A DNA stretch of 64,000 nucleotides from Flavobacteriaceae bacterium PS02337 (GCA_029959285.1 JASCOE010000019.1:1-64000), one strand, 5' to 3'. Shown: positions 53,066 through 61,836, counted from the stretch's first letter. Program-made: numbers and translations. Notes: a model not told the origin generated them from the letters alone.

Positions 53066-54283
53066 CTATTTTTTATTGCTTAACGGAAGTACAATAATAA
53101 AGCTTGCACCTTCTCCTGGTTTACTTTTGGCGGTTATTAAACCGTTATGTTTGTCTATGATTTTTTTTGCGATTGCGAGTCCGATTCCAGTTCCTTCGTA
53201 ACTTTGGCGGTCGTTTAAACTCTGAAAGATAATAAAAATTCGATCTAGATAAATTTCATCAAAACCAATTCCGTTATCTTTTACTGTAATTCTGCAAAAT
53301 TTTCCTTCTGGTGAAGTCGGACTATCAATTGATTTCTCTGCAATTATTTCAGAAGAAATTTCAATCATTGGTTTTTCATCATTTCCTGAAAACTTAATTG
53401 CATTTCCAATTAAATTCTGGAAAACCTGACGCATCTGACTCGGAATACTATCTACATAAGGAAGTTCACTAGTTTTAATCGTCGCGTTTTTGCTTTCAAT
53501 TAAATAATCAAAATCAGAAAGCACTTCTTGCAAAACTTCGTTTAAATCTGTTTTTTCTGGTTTAACCTGCGCTGAAAGTCGAGAATACGCCAAAAGATCG
53601 GTAATTAAAGTCTGCATTCTTTCTGCCGATTTTATAGTACGATCGACATAATCGACCGCTTTTTCATCGGTTTTTAAGTAAAGGTCTTTTATGATTTTAA
53701 TGAAAATCTGAATTTTACGAATCGGTTCGTTCAAATCGTGCGAAACTACCCAAGAAAACTGTTGTAATTCGTGATTTCGAAGCTCTAATTCTTCATTTTT
53801 CTGAACCAATTCTTTTGTTCTTTCTGCAATTTTAATTTCAAGATTATCCTGCGCCTCTTTTCTAATTTTTATTTCTTTAGAAAGAAGATCTTTTATGGCT
53901 TTAAGCTCGTTTTGCTGTTCGTAGATTTTAATGAAAGTTTTTACTTTTAAAATCAATAAATCAGAATCGACAGGTTTTGTAATATATTCTACAGCACCCG
54001 TTTCGTAACCTTTGAAAATGTATTTTTTTTCGGTATTAAGAGCCGAAAGAAAAATAACAGGAATGTCTTTTGTACGCTGATTTCCAGAAAGAATTTTTAC
54101 TACTTCAAAGCCATCAAGTCCTGGCATTTGAACATCCATGATTATTAGGCAATAATCTGTTTTTAGAATCTTCTTTAAAGCTTCTTCTCCAGATTCAGCA
54201 GTGTCAACATCGATATTGTGCAGTTCCAATGTTTTCTTTAAGGCAATAATATTGGCCCTTATATCGTCTACAATTAATACCAT
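53066..54283 (-). CDS. Response regulator-histidine kinase fusion (REC-HisKA-HATPase)
   Basis: 405 residues. An N-terminal receiver (VLIVDDIRANIIALKKTLE, CLIIMDVQMPGLDGFEVV, FLSALNTEKKYIFKGYETG, YITKPVD) is joined by a coiled coil to a HisKA domain with His182 in WVVSHDLNEPIRKI and HATPase_c (VKDNGIGFDEIYLDRIF, GTGIGLAIAKKII). Soluble REC-HK proteins of this type (cf. cyanobacterial and bacteroidete phytochrome-like kinases) relay phosphate from a membrane kinase. It is the first gene of the operon read leftward. The upstream 387-base gap holds its promoter. Confidence 0.93.
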   Translation of the reverse strand: MVLIVDDIRANIIALKKTLELHNIDVDTAESGEEALKKILKTDYCLIIMDVQMPGLDGFEVVKILSGNQRTKDIPVIFLSALNTEKKYIFKGYETGAVEYITKPVDSDLLILKVKTFIKIYEQQNELKAIKDLLSKEIKIRKEAQDNLEIKIAERTKELVQKNEELELRNHELQQFSWVVSHDLNEPIRKIQIFIKIIKDLYLKTDEKAVDYVDRTIKSAERMQTLITDLLAYSRLSAQVKPEKTDLNEVLQEVLSDFDYLIESKNATIKTSELPYVDSIPSQMRQVFQNLIGNAIKFSGNDEKPMIEISSEIIAEKSIDSPTSPEGKFCRITVKDNGIGFDEIYLDRIFIIFQSLNDRQSYEGTGIGLAIAKKIIDKHNGLITAKSKPGEGASFIIVLPLSNKK

Positions 54284-54670
54284 GTTTTTAAGCTAAATCG
54301 GTTGTAAGTCAAAACTGTTGAATTTTAATGAATATAAATATTTTCTTATTTTTTTAATAATTTGAAAAAGCTAGTCTTAAAAATGGCGTGTAAATTCTCA
54401 AATGTATAAAAAAAATAACGAGGTGGTTTTTTATCTAAAACGAAATATTTTACACAATTCCCACTTTTCAACCCGTGTTTCTATTTCACTGGTGATTTTG
54501 AACTTATTAGGAATTTCCTTTTATTTTAACATTATTGATAATTAATGTATTTTCATACAGAAATAGACAATTTATATTTATTGAGGCAATCAAAATTGCT
54601 TTAAAGGCAAGTAAAAATGTAATTCTCAAGTAATTTTAAAAGACATACAAAAAGCTTAAAAGAGAAAATC
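54284..54670. other. Divergent promoter region, no gene
   Basis: 387 AT-rich bases between the leftward kinase operon and the rightward SDR gene. I see no repeat and no clear consensus promoter; TTATATTTATTGAGG near 54,570 is only a loose match. The size suggests long leaders or upstream activator sites. Confidence 0.3.
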
Positions 54671-55516
54671 ATGAAGAAAAAACAAACATTTCCCGAACAA
54701 AAACAAAAACTACCAGGCAATGAACACATGATGAATCCTGAGCCAGAAATTATTCGAGAAAATTATATAGGAAGCGGCAAATTACAAGGAAAAACTGCTT
54801 TTATAACAGGTGGCGACAGCGGCATCGGGCGAAGCGTTGCCGTACATTTTGCAAGAGAAGGCGCCAATATTGCTATTGTTTATTTAAAAGAAGATAAAGA
54901 TGCACACGAAACTAAAGCTTTAATTGAAAAAGAAGGTCAGGAATGCCTTTTGATTAGTGGCGATTTGAAAGATGAAAAGTTTTGCAAATCGGCGATTAAA
55001 AAATGTCATACTACTTTTAAGAGTCTTAATATTATTGTCAATAATGCGGCAGTTCAATTTCCGCAAAAAGAACTGGAAAATATAACTGCTGCGCAACTTC
55101 AAAAAACTTTTGAAACCAATATTTATCCTTATTTCTATATTACAAAAGCGGCGCTTCCGTATTTAGAAAAAGGCGATACAATTATCAATACAACTTCTGT
55201 TACGGCTTTCCGCGGAAGCGAACATCTTGCAGATTATGCGAGTACAAAAGGTGCGATTGTTAGTTTTACAAGATCGCTTTCGACTATGCTGGCAAAAAAA
55301 CAAATTCGTGTTAATGGCGTTGCGCCCGGACCAATTTGGACTCCTTTAATTGTTGCTAGTTTTGATAAATTATCTGATTTCGGAAAAGACAATCCGATGG
55401 AAAGAGCTGGACAGCCTTCTGAAGTAGCGCCTGCGTATGTGTTTTTAGCTTGCGAAGATAGCAGTTACATTACAGGGCAATTTATTCATATTAACGGAGG
55501 CGAGCTGGTTGGATAA
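54671..55516 (+). CDS. Short-chain dehydrogenase of the GSP39/YhdF type
   Basis: 281 residues. The N-terminal extension QKQKLPGNEHMMNPEPE is typical of stress-linked SDRs (B. subtilis YdaD/GSP39, YhdF). The cofactor motif is GGDSGIGRSVA, the structural NNAA motif is IVNNAAVQF, the catalytic Ser is in TTSVTAF and the YxxxK is YASTKG. The end is TGQFIHINGGELVG. It oxidises or reduces alcohols and aldehydes with NAD(P); the substrate is unknown. It stands alone on the plus strand, divergent from the kinase operon. Confidence 0.93.
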   Translation: MKKKQTFPEQKQKLPGNEHMMNPEPEIIRENYIGSGKLQGKTAFITGGDSGIGRSVAVHFAREGANIAIVYLKEDKDAHETKALIEKEGQECLLISGDLKDEKFCKSAIKKCHTTFKSLNIIVNNAAVQFPQKELENITAAQLQKTFETNIYPYFYITKAALPYLEKGDTIINTTSVTAFRGSEHLADYASTKGAIVSFTRSLSTMLAKKQIRVNGVAPGPIWTPLIVASFDKLSDFGKDNPMERAGQPSEVAPAYVFLACEDSSYITGQFIHINGGELVG

Positions 55517-55543
55517 GAAAGATTTTTAGTTTTTTATCTCATC

Positions 55544-55651
55544 AGTTTGTCATTCTGAGGAACGAAGAATCACACTAGAAACTCCGCAAACTATAATTTC
55601 AATCTTTGTAGATATACGAGTGCGATTCTTCGTTCCTCAGAATGACAAACT
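55544..55651. repeat. Long inverted repeat, 33-base arms
   Basis: The arms 55544-55576 and 55619-55651 are complementary at 32 of 33 positions. The outer core GTTTGTCATTCTGAGGAACG is a well-formed end. It is analogous to the inverted repeat at 38819-38918 (same TGTCATT outer edge, different inner sequence). It lies after the SDR gene and probably ends its transcript. Confidence 0.85.
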
Positions 55652-55704
55652 AAACTTGATAATAACTTTTAGAATTAAATAAAATTAAGATATTAAAACA
55701 TAAA

Positions 55705-55742
55705 AACCTCAGCAACTTAGTTTCTCAGAACCTTAGAACCTC
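55705..55742. repeat. AACCTCAGAACCTT tandem repeat, copy B
   Basis: Diverged units of the AACCTCAG / AACCTTAG type end seven bases before the SemiSWEET start. The same family is at 38991-39029 and 57035-57127. Confidence 0.6.
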
Positions 55743-55749
55743 AAAAAAA

Positions 55750-56010
55750 ATGAACTATATAGATATTATCGGGCTTTTTGCTGGAACTTGCATTACAATT
55801 TCGACAGTTCCGCAGATATTGAAAGTTTGGAAAACGAAAAAAGTAAAAGAGATTTCTCTTAGAATGTTTGGCACGCTCACTTTCGGTATTGCAGTTTGGA
55901 TTGTTTACGGAATTCTAAAAAATGATCTTCCTATTATTATTACAAACGGCGTTTCTTTAGTTCTCAATCTTATTATGGTTTACTTCATTATTTATTATGA
56001 AAAAGAATAA
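55750..56010 (+). CDS. SemiSWEET-type sugar transporter
   Basis: 86 residues with three membrane helices, the half-size unit of eukaryotic SWEET proteins. The PQ motif is ISTVPQILKVWKTKKVKEIS, the family signature; a following conserved Trp lies in GIAVWIVYGILKNDLP, and the last helix is VSLVLNLIMVYFIIYY. It works as a homodimer and allows two-way sugar flow across the membrane. It is a single gene ending at a strong bidirectional terminator. Confidence 0.9.
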   Translation: MNYIDIIGLFAGTCITISTVPQILKVWKTKKVKEISLRMFGTLTFGIAVWIVYGILKNDLPIIITNGVSLVLNLIMVYFIIYYEKE

Positions 56011-56020
56011 TTTCTAAACA

Positions 56021-56056
56021 AAAAAAAACAGCTTGACCAAAGCTGTTTTTTTTTTT
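56021..56056. terminator. Bidirectional terminator after SemiSWEET
   Basis: AAACAGCTT-gacca-AAGCTGTTT with an A8 run on the left and a T-run of 11 on the right. It serves both the SemiSWEET gene and the converging gene at 56079. Confidence 0.85.
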
Positions 56057-56078
56057 GTGAAGAATATGATATGGCTTA

Positions 56079-56882
56079 CTAGCTAGCTAATTTTTGGTTG
56101 TATTTTAATGACAAAGTTTTTGGTTGCAAGTTTCTTTTTAAGAAATGAACTGGCGCCACAATTGTCGTTAAATTGATATGAGAAAGCTTTTTTATTTCAC
56201 CCAATTGTTTTGCGGCAAAATTTAAAACTGGTTTAAAAGGCGTTAAATAATTATAAGTGTGCTGCGCTATTTCTAATTCTAGAATTTCACGTAAAATACT
56301 TTTCATCAGCAAATAACGAACGGTTCCTTGCTGTGGAATGGTTTTTAGTTCCTGAAATTTATTTCCAATCTTTTGATTTTCATCTCCGATATAAATATAA
56401 TTTTTAGAATTGGCTATAAAGATATTTTTTACCTGATTAGAAAAATCAGATTCAGAATTATTGATATTCGTTGGCATTCCGATTAATGAAAATTGAATGT
56501 GTTTGTGACTTTCAAAATACAATACGCTATTAATTGCAGATGTATTGCTCATAATACCAGATTGTTGTTTTTTCAAAGTTTTTATTTCGCCATTAGCTCC
56601 AAAACTATGCAATACATTTCCTTTTTCGCAATAAGCAAAAAACACTGGCGCAAACGGATTAGATTCAATACTTAAATTAACATCTTGATTAAAAGTTAAA
56701 TCAAAATTTAAATAGGTCATTTCTTTTTCAAAACGAACTCCAGAAATGCTTCCGCTTGCCCATTTAGATTTAATTGTCAATTTGTATTCATTAGCAGTAA
56801 TAAATAAATCACCGCCAAAACTATCTTTAAGGTTATTAAAAACAGCATCAAATCCTCCAGTATTTATGTAAAGTTTTTTCAT
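56079..56882 (-). CDS. AraC-like sensor domain protein without HTH
   Basis: 267 residues, soluble. The layout resembles the ligand-sensing half of Bacteroidetes AraC-type regulators (PchR-like): beta strands with FFAYCEKGNVLHSFGANGEIKTLKKQQSGIM and a helix-rich linker QQGTVRYLLMKSILREILELEIAQ. The normal C-terminal double HTH (about 100 residues with RxxxAxxLL) is absent; after the linker the protein ends with a short, unrelated basic segment (KRNLQPKTLSLKYNQKLAS). It may be a diverged or truncated regulator, or a partner protein. No frameshifted HTH remnant was seen downstream in the 23 bases to the terminator. Confidence 0.6.
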   Translation of the reverse strand: MKKLYINTGGFDAVFNNLKDSFGGDLFITANEYKLTIKSKWASGSISGVRFEKEMTYLNFDLTFNQDVNLSIESNPFAPVFFAYCEKGNVLHSFGANGEIKTLKKQQSGIMSNTSAINSVLYFESHKHIQFSLIGMPTNINNSESDFSNQVKNIFIANSKNYIYIGDENQKIGNKFQELKTIPQQGTVRYLLMKSILREILELEIAQHTYNYLTPFKPVLNFAAKQLGEIKKLSHINLTTIVAPVHFLKRNLQPKTLSLKYNQKLAS

Positions 56883-57034
56883 TATTTCGGTTTGGTTTTA
56901 ATAATACGGTTAGTAATTATTTACGTACAAAAACTAACCTTGGATTTATCTTCATTTCTATAATTCAAATTTCGTTTATATTGTTGCTCAATTCTTTATA
57001 CAATTTTGGTGAGAACTTTCATAATTATTACTTT

Positions 57035-57127
57035 AAGGTTCTGAGGTGCTAAGATTCTGAGGTTTTAAGCTTTTTTATCTCCTTTAAAAAACCTAATACC
57101 TTAGAACCTCAGAAGCTTAGAACCTCC
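57035..57127. repeat. Inverted pair of AACCTCAG repeats (copies C and D)
   Basis: 57035-57066 carries the unit on the minus strand (AAGGTTCTGAGG, repeated) and 57090-57127 on the plus strand (ACCTTAGAACCTCAG, repeated), so the pair can form a long stem. It fills the gap between the AraC-like gene and the 57209 gene. Confidence 0.65.
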
Positions 57128-57169
57128 AAAAAAAAAGCAGCTGCTCCAAATAAATTTGAAACAACTGCT
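57128..57169 (-). terminator. Terminator of the 113-aa gene
   Basis: On the minus strand, AGCAGTTGTTTCAAAT pairs with ATTTGGAGCAGCTGCT (16 pairs, three of them G-T), followed by nine T. It lies about 40 bases after the stop at 57209. Confidence 0.8.
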
Positions 57170-57208
57170 CATCAGCAAAATAAAAATATCAATCTATTTT
57201 TATTCCTT

Positions 57209-57550
57209 TTATGTCAATTCGCTTATATCAGCGTTTTTAGAGTAATTTGCTTTCGGAATATCTTTAAAGAATTCAGCTTCTTCCAAATCTGCTGTTGGTC
57301 CGTATCCTAATAAATGAGTTCCTTTTGCGCCGTCTTTTGTTTCAATAACATATAAGATAGACATATCATCTGGATCGCTCATTCCTTCATAGCGATGATG
57401 CGCTACAATAAAAATATCTTCTGGTTTGTATACGGTTTTCGTTTCTGCATTTATTAAACTATCATTTTCAAATAGATAACTTACAGTATAACCTTCTTCT
57501 TGATATCTTTTTATATAATCGATTTCGTGTTTTGAATCTTCTCTTTTCAT
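57209..57550 (-). CDS. Small conserved protein (mislabelled PRPP synthetase family)
   Basis: 113 residues. It shows the short domain of Bacteroidetes proteins often labelled phosphoribosylpyrophosphate synthetase: KRYQEEGYTVSYLFENDS, then IVAHHRYEGMSDPDDMSILYVIETKDGAKGTHLLGYGP. It has none of the PRPP-synthetase catalytic motifs, so that label should be avoided. It is soluble, cytosolic and acidic at the end. Function unknown; members often appear in stress-linked neighbourhoods. It stands alone, divergent from the PAS kinase gene. Confidence 0.75.
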   Translation of the reverse strand: MKREDSKHEIDYIKRYQEEGYTVSYLFENDSLINAETKTVYKPEDIFIVAHHRYEGMSDPDDMSILYVIETKDGAKGTHLLGYGPTADLEEAEFFKDIPKANYSKNADISELT

Positions 57551-57761
57551 GGCTTTTGTTTTTAATCTTCTATCAAATTTCCGTATTGAAAAATGATAAA
57601 ATTAACTCAAACGATTTTAATCTTGCCTCATTCAAAAATCAGGTTTTACAGAATATTTATTTTTTATTAATTTTAATTAAACTAAATTTTTAGATTAGAA
57701 TTACTACTTTTATTAGTAATGCAAATTAGCTTGTTAGTAAGACAAAAAACACCTGATTTTA

Positions 57762-60575
57762 ATGAATAATGACAATTACAATTTCCTAGCAAATGGAGGT
57801 GAAATGGGAGAACTAACCCGTGCTAAAGATTGGAGCAAAACAGCAGTTGGCTCTGTAGAATCTTGGCCGCAAAGCCTTCGAACCACTTTAGGAATTCTCT
57901 TAAACTCTAAATTCCCAATGTTTTTATTTTGGGGAATCGATCATATATGTTTTTATAATGATGCTTATCGCCCTAGTCTTGGCAATAATGGCAAACATCC
58001 TGCTATTCTAGGAGAAAAAGGTGCTGAATATTGGCCAGAAATTTGGGATTTTATTAAACCTTTAATCGATCAGGTTTTAGAAAAAGGCGAAGCTACTTGG
58101 CACGAAGATCAATTATTGCCTATTTACAGAAACGGACAAATGGAAGATGTTTATTGGACTTTTAGCTACAGTCCAGTAAATGATGACGAAGGAAAAACTA
58201 CTGGTGTTTTAGTTATTTGTAATGAAACTACCAATCAGGTTCTTACACTAAAAAAATTAGAAGAAAGCGAAAAGCGTTTTAGAAATACCGTTAAGCAATT
58301 ACCGCTTGGAATCTGTATTTTAAAAGGTCCCGATTTAATTGTCGAAATGGCAAACTCAACGTATCTTCATATTATTGACAAAACAGAAAGTGAAATTTTA
58401 AATAAACCGCTGTTCGATTCTGTTCCCGAAACAAAAGAAACGGCGTATCCTATTATAAAAAATGTTCTAGAAACTGGTGTAGCCTATTATGCTGATGAAT
58501 TTGCTGTTATTTTAAATAGATACGAAAAAGAAGAATTAGGCTATTTTAATCTCGTTTTTTATCCTTTAAAAAAGGAAGACGAAACTATTGAAGGAATTAT
58601 AGTTGTGGCTTATGAAGTTACAGAAGAAGTAAAAGGAAGACATCTTTTGACAGAAAGCGAAAAAGCTTTTCGAAATATTGTAATGGAATCTCCTATTGCG
58701 ATGGCAATTTTTAGAGGAAAAGAATATATAATCGAAATGGCCAATTTAACCATGATGCACGACATTTGGCAACGTGAAGAAAAAGATTGTATTGGCAAAC
58801 CTCTATTAGAAGTTTTTCCAGAGTTAATAAACCAAAAATATCCTGAATTGTTAAATGACGTTCTTTCGAATGGAAAAACGATTCGCGAAAATGAAGCTGT
58901 AGCTTATGTTGACATTAAAGGAAAACTAAAAAGATTTTATCTCGATTACGAATACACACCACTTTACGATAAAACCGGAAAATCTTCTGGAATTATGTGT
59001 ACGGTTTATGATGTTACCGCAAAAGTAAAAGCGAGAAAAAAAGTAGAAACTGCAGAAGAAAGAGCCCGCTTGGCCGCAGAAATTGGAGGAATTGCTACTT
59101 GGGATTTAAATCTTCTAAACAAAAAACTAATTTATACCGATAATTTACTGGATATTTTTGGGTTTGAAAAAAACACGAAACTTCTGCATCCAGATATTCG
59201 AAGCCGAATTCTTCCCGAAGACGATCATATTGTTGTTGAAGCCTACGAAAAAGCTTTAGAAACTGGCATCTATAAATATGAAGCCCGAATTTTAAAATTA
59301 GACAATTCGATTGGCTGGATAAAAGTACACGGAAGAATCTTTTTTGATGAAATAAACATTCCTGTAAAAATGCTGGGAACTGTTATGGATTTTACTGTAG
59401 AGAAAAATATGCAACAAGTATTGATGAAAAGCGAGAAAAAATTCAGACTCCTCGCCGACTCTATGCCGCAGCTTATTTGGACGAGCGATACTTTGGGAAA
59501 TTTGAATTATTTTAATGAAACCTTATATACTTATTCTGGAGTTTCTAAAGAGGAAATCGAAAAAAATGGATGGCTTCAAATTGTGCATCCTGACGATCGA
59601 GAAGAAAATGTAAAGCTTTGGATGGAATCTGTAAAATCTGGAAATGATTTTCTGTTTATCCATCGTTTTAGACGTTACGACGATGAATATCGCTGGCAGT
59701 TGAGCCGTGCCATTGCACAATTGGATGAAAACGGAAAAATACAAATGTGGGTTGGAACAAGTACGGATATCGAAGATCAAAAAACTTTTACGAATCGTCT
59801 TGAAGAACAAATTCTCGAACGTACAACGCAATTAGAAATCAAAAATAGAGATTTGGTTAACATGAATATTGAACTGCAATCTTTTGCTTATATTTCAAGT
59901 CATGATCTTCAGGAACCGTTGAGAAAAATTCAGACTTTCGCAAGCCGATTGGCCGATTTAGATGATCAGAATATTTCGGCGAATGCCAAAACGTATTTAT
60001 CTCGAATTGAAATTTCGGCTAAAAAAATGCAGAATTTAATTCAAGATTTATTGACTTATTCTAGAGCAAATTCTGCCGAACGTGTTTTTACAAATACCAG
60101 AATCGATGAAGTTGCAGAAGAAGTTGTAAGTGATTTTTCGGATAGAATTGAAGAAAAAAATGCGGTTGTTGAATATGCTAATTTAGGCGAAGCAACAGTT
60201 ATTCAGTTTCAATTTAGACAATTGCTTCATAATTTGGTCGAAAATGCTTTGAAGTTTTCTAAACCCGGAATTGCTCCGCATGTAAAAATTTCGATGGAAA
60301 AAATCGACGGAAAATTGATTCCTAACGCTGAATTTAAAGACAAAACGTATTATCATCTTCAAGTTTCTGATAACGGAATTGGTTTTGAATTGATTTATAA
60401 AGAAAAAATCTTCGAAGTTTTTCAGCGTTTAAATACCGAAAGTGAATACAAAGGAACCGGAATTGGACTTGCCATTGTAAAGAAAATCGTTGAAAATCAT
60501 AAAGGCATCATTACTGTTTCTAGCGAAAAAGGACAAGGTTCTGTTTTTAATATTTATATTCCTGATTTAACTTAA
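57762..60575 (+). CDS. Multi-PAS histidine kinase, soluble
   Basis: 937 residues with no membrane helix or signal peptide. It has an N-terminal PAS-like segment (WGIDHICFYNDAYRPSLGNN), then four further PAS domains (starting near 172, 305, 435 and 555; e.g. SEKRFRNTVKQLPLGICILKG, SEKKFRLLADSMPQLIWTSD), a coiled coil with ERTTQLEIKNRDLVNMNIELQ, and the kinase core with His714 in SSHDLQEPLRKI and HATPase_c (VSDNGIGFELIYKEKIFEVF, GTGIGLAIVKKIV). The kinase lacks a receiver and a DNA-binding output. It faces a single response regulator on the opposite strand two bases beyond its stop. Sensed signal unknown. Confidence 0.95.
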   Translation: MNNDNYNFLANGGEMGELTRAKDWSKTAVGSVESWPQSLRTTLGILLNSKFPMFLFWGIDHICFYNDAYRPSLGNNGKHPAILGEKGAEYWPEIWDFIKPLIDQVLEKGEATWHEDQLLPIYRNGQMEDVYWTFSYSPVNDDEGKTTGVLVICNETTNQVLTLKKLEESEKRFRNTVKQLPLGICILKGPDLIVEMANSTYLHIIDKTESEILNKPLFDSVPETKETAYPIIKNVLETGVAYYADEFAVILNRYEKEELGYFNLVFYPLKKEDETIEGIIVVAYEVTEEVKGRHLLTESEKAFRNIVMESPIAMAIFRGKEYIIEMANLTMMHDIWQREEKDCIGKPLLEVFPELINQKYPELLNDVLSNGKTIRENEAVAYVDIKGKLKRFYLDYEYTPLYDKTGKSSGIMCTVYDVTAKVKARKKVETAEERARLAAEIGGIATWDLNLLNKKLIYTDNLLDIFGFEKNTKLLHPDIRSRILPEDDHIVVEAYEKALETGIYKYEARILKLDNSIGWIKVHGRIFFDEINIPVKMLGTVMDFTVEKNMQQVLMKSEKKFRLLADSMPQLIWTSDTLGNLNYFNETLYTYSGVSKEEIEKNGWLQIVHPDDREENVKLWMESVKSGNDFLFIHRFRRYDDEYRWQLSRAIAQLDENGKIQMWVGTSTDIEDQKTFTNRLEEQILERTTQLEIKNRDLVNMNIELQSFAYISSHDLQEPLRKIQTFASRLADLDDQNISANAKTYLSRIEISAKKMQNLIQDLLTYSRANSAERVFTNTRIDEVAEEVVSDFSDRIEEKNAVVEYANLGEATVIQFQFRQLLHNLVENALKFSKPGIAPHVKISMEKIDGKLIPNAEFKDKTYYHLQVSDNGIGFELIYKEKIFEVFQRLNTESEYKGTGIGLAIVKKIVENHKGIITVSSEKGQGSVFNIYIPDLT

Positions 60576-60577
60576 AA

Positions 60578-61009
60578 TCAGGATTTAAAAACAAAATTAG
60601 ATGGCGTTGGCGTAAATTTTTCCCAATCGATTTGAATGGCGTGTTCTATTGCTTTGATAATATCGCGCATTAAAACAGGTTTAGTAATAAAATAATTTGC
60701 GCCAAGATTTCTGCATCTTTCTATAATTCCTGCTTCGCTTGAAGTAGAATATATTACAACAGGAATATCATTATTTTGATCAGATTTTCTAATTTCTTCT
60801 AAAACATCAAAACCATTTTTACCAGGCATATTTAAATCAAGAAAAACAACATAAGGCGTTGGAGGCGGATTAAAAATAGCATTTAAAAGCTTCTGCCCTT
60901 CAGAATACGTTTGAAGCACAATATTTTGAGGTATAGAATCTACCGCATCAGTAAAAATGCTAATATCATCTTCGTCATCATCGGTATAAAATATAGTGTA
61001 GTCTTTCAT
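60578..61009 (-). CDS. Single-domain response regulator
   Basis: 143 residues, a receiver domain only: YTIFYTDDDEDDISIFTDAV with an acidic pocket, VVFLDLNMPGKNGFDVLEEI with the phospho-Asp near residue 57, VVIYSTSSEAGII and NYFITKPVLMRDIIKAI. It belongs to the Bacteroidetes group with DDDEDD at the start, often paired with PAS kinases (Rcp1-like). It converges on the PAS kinase gene with a two-base gap, so the two are neighbours but not co-transcribed. Likely phosphoacceptor of that kinase. Confidence 0.92.
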   Translation of the reverse strand: MKDYTIFYTDDDEDDISIFTDAVDSIPQNIVLQTYSEGQKLLNAIFNPPPTPYVVFLDLNMPGKNGFDVLEEIRKSDQNNDIPVVIYSTSSEAGIIERCRNLGANYFITKPVLMRDIIKAIEHAIQIDWEKFTPTPSNFVFKS

Positions 61010-61225
61010 GCTTTATTGGAAATGTTAAAATCAAAGATAAGCCATTTTTTCTCAAATCAATCTTTATAACGTATATTCTTATGGAAACATTAAGAATTGA
61101 AATATCATAATTTATAAGTTTAATTATATAATCAGAAAAAGTAGAAAAATCTCAACTTTACTTAAGGCAACCAGCAATCTGTTTGCCATAGAATTAAATA
61201 AATATAAACTTAAAAATATAGCGTT

Positions 61226-61726
61226 ATGGGCGATCATAAAGACCTTACAGATGAATTTGCAGTAGAGAAAATAAAAGATCTTGCTGAAAATATTAAAACT
61301 TGTATGTTTTGTACATATAATGAATACAGACTGCAATCGAGACCAATGTCTGTTCAAGAAATTGATGATAAAGGGCAACTTTGGTTTTTATCTGACAGAA
61401 ACAGCAGTCACAATGCAGAAATTACATTAAATCCGATGGTGGAAATTTTCTTTTCTGAACCGCATGATAAATTCCTGACATTGCACGGAACTGCAACTAT
61501 CGAATACGATAAAGAAACAATTGAAAGATTATGGAGTCCGGTTGTAAAAGTCTGGATGCCAGGCGGTGTAGACGATCCGAATTTAAGTGTCATTAAAGTT
61601 GTGCCAGAAGATGGTTATTACTGGAATAATAAAAACGGAAAAATGGTTGCCATTGCAAAAATGACGGCAGCATTTGTAACTGGACAAACAATGGATGACG
61701 GAATTGAAGGAAATTTGAAATTGTAA
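61226..61726 (+). CDS. Pyridoxamine-phosphate-oxidase-like stress protein (GSP26)
   Basis: 166 residues with the FMN-binding split-barrel fold: FCTYNEYRLQSRPMSVQEID, GQLWFLSDRNSSHNAEITLNP, LHGTATIEYDKETIERLW and WMPGGVDDPNLSVIKVVPEDG. It matches the general stress protein 26 group, whose members bind FMN or FAD but lack PNPOx activity in most tested cases. Cytosolic, single gene, ending at a palindromic repeat. Confidence 0.9.
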   Translation: MGDHKDLTDEFAVEKIKDLAENIKTCMFCTYNEYRLQSRPMSVQEIDDKGQLWFLSDRNSSHNAEITLNPMVEIFFSEPHDKFLTLHGTATIEYDKETIERLWSPVVKVWMPGGVDDPNLSVIKVVPEDGYYWNNKNGKMVAIAKMTAAFVTGQTMDDGIEGNLKL

Positions 61727-61733
61727 AGTTTAC

Positions 61734-61826
61734 TTAACCGCAAAGTTCGCAAGGATTTACGCCAAGTTCGCTAAGATTAATTTCTTTTGCGTGCATTGCA
61801 TAAATCCTTGCGAACTTTGCGGTTAA
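61734..61826. repeat. Inverted repeat with 26-base perfect TTAACCGCAAAG arms
   Basis: The arms 61734-61759 and 61801-61826 are perfect complements. The central 41 bases contain cgccaagttcgctaag, another unit of the same family. It lies between the converging GSP26 gene and DUF72 gene and can end both transcripts. The same units occur inside the CusB coding sequence at 40185-40276. Confidence 0.9.
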
Positions 61827-61836
61827 ATACCCACCT

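Noticed and set aside
57209-57550. Phosphoribosylpyrophosphate synthetase
   Set aside because: The protein has 113 residues and none of the PRPP-synthetase motifs. The name is an inherited label for this small family.
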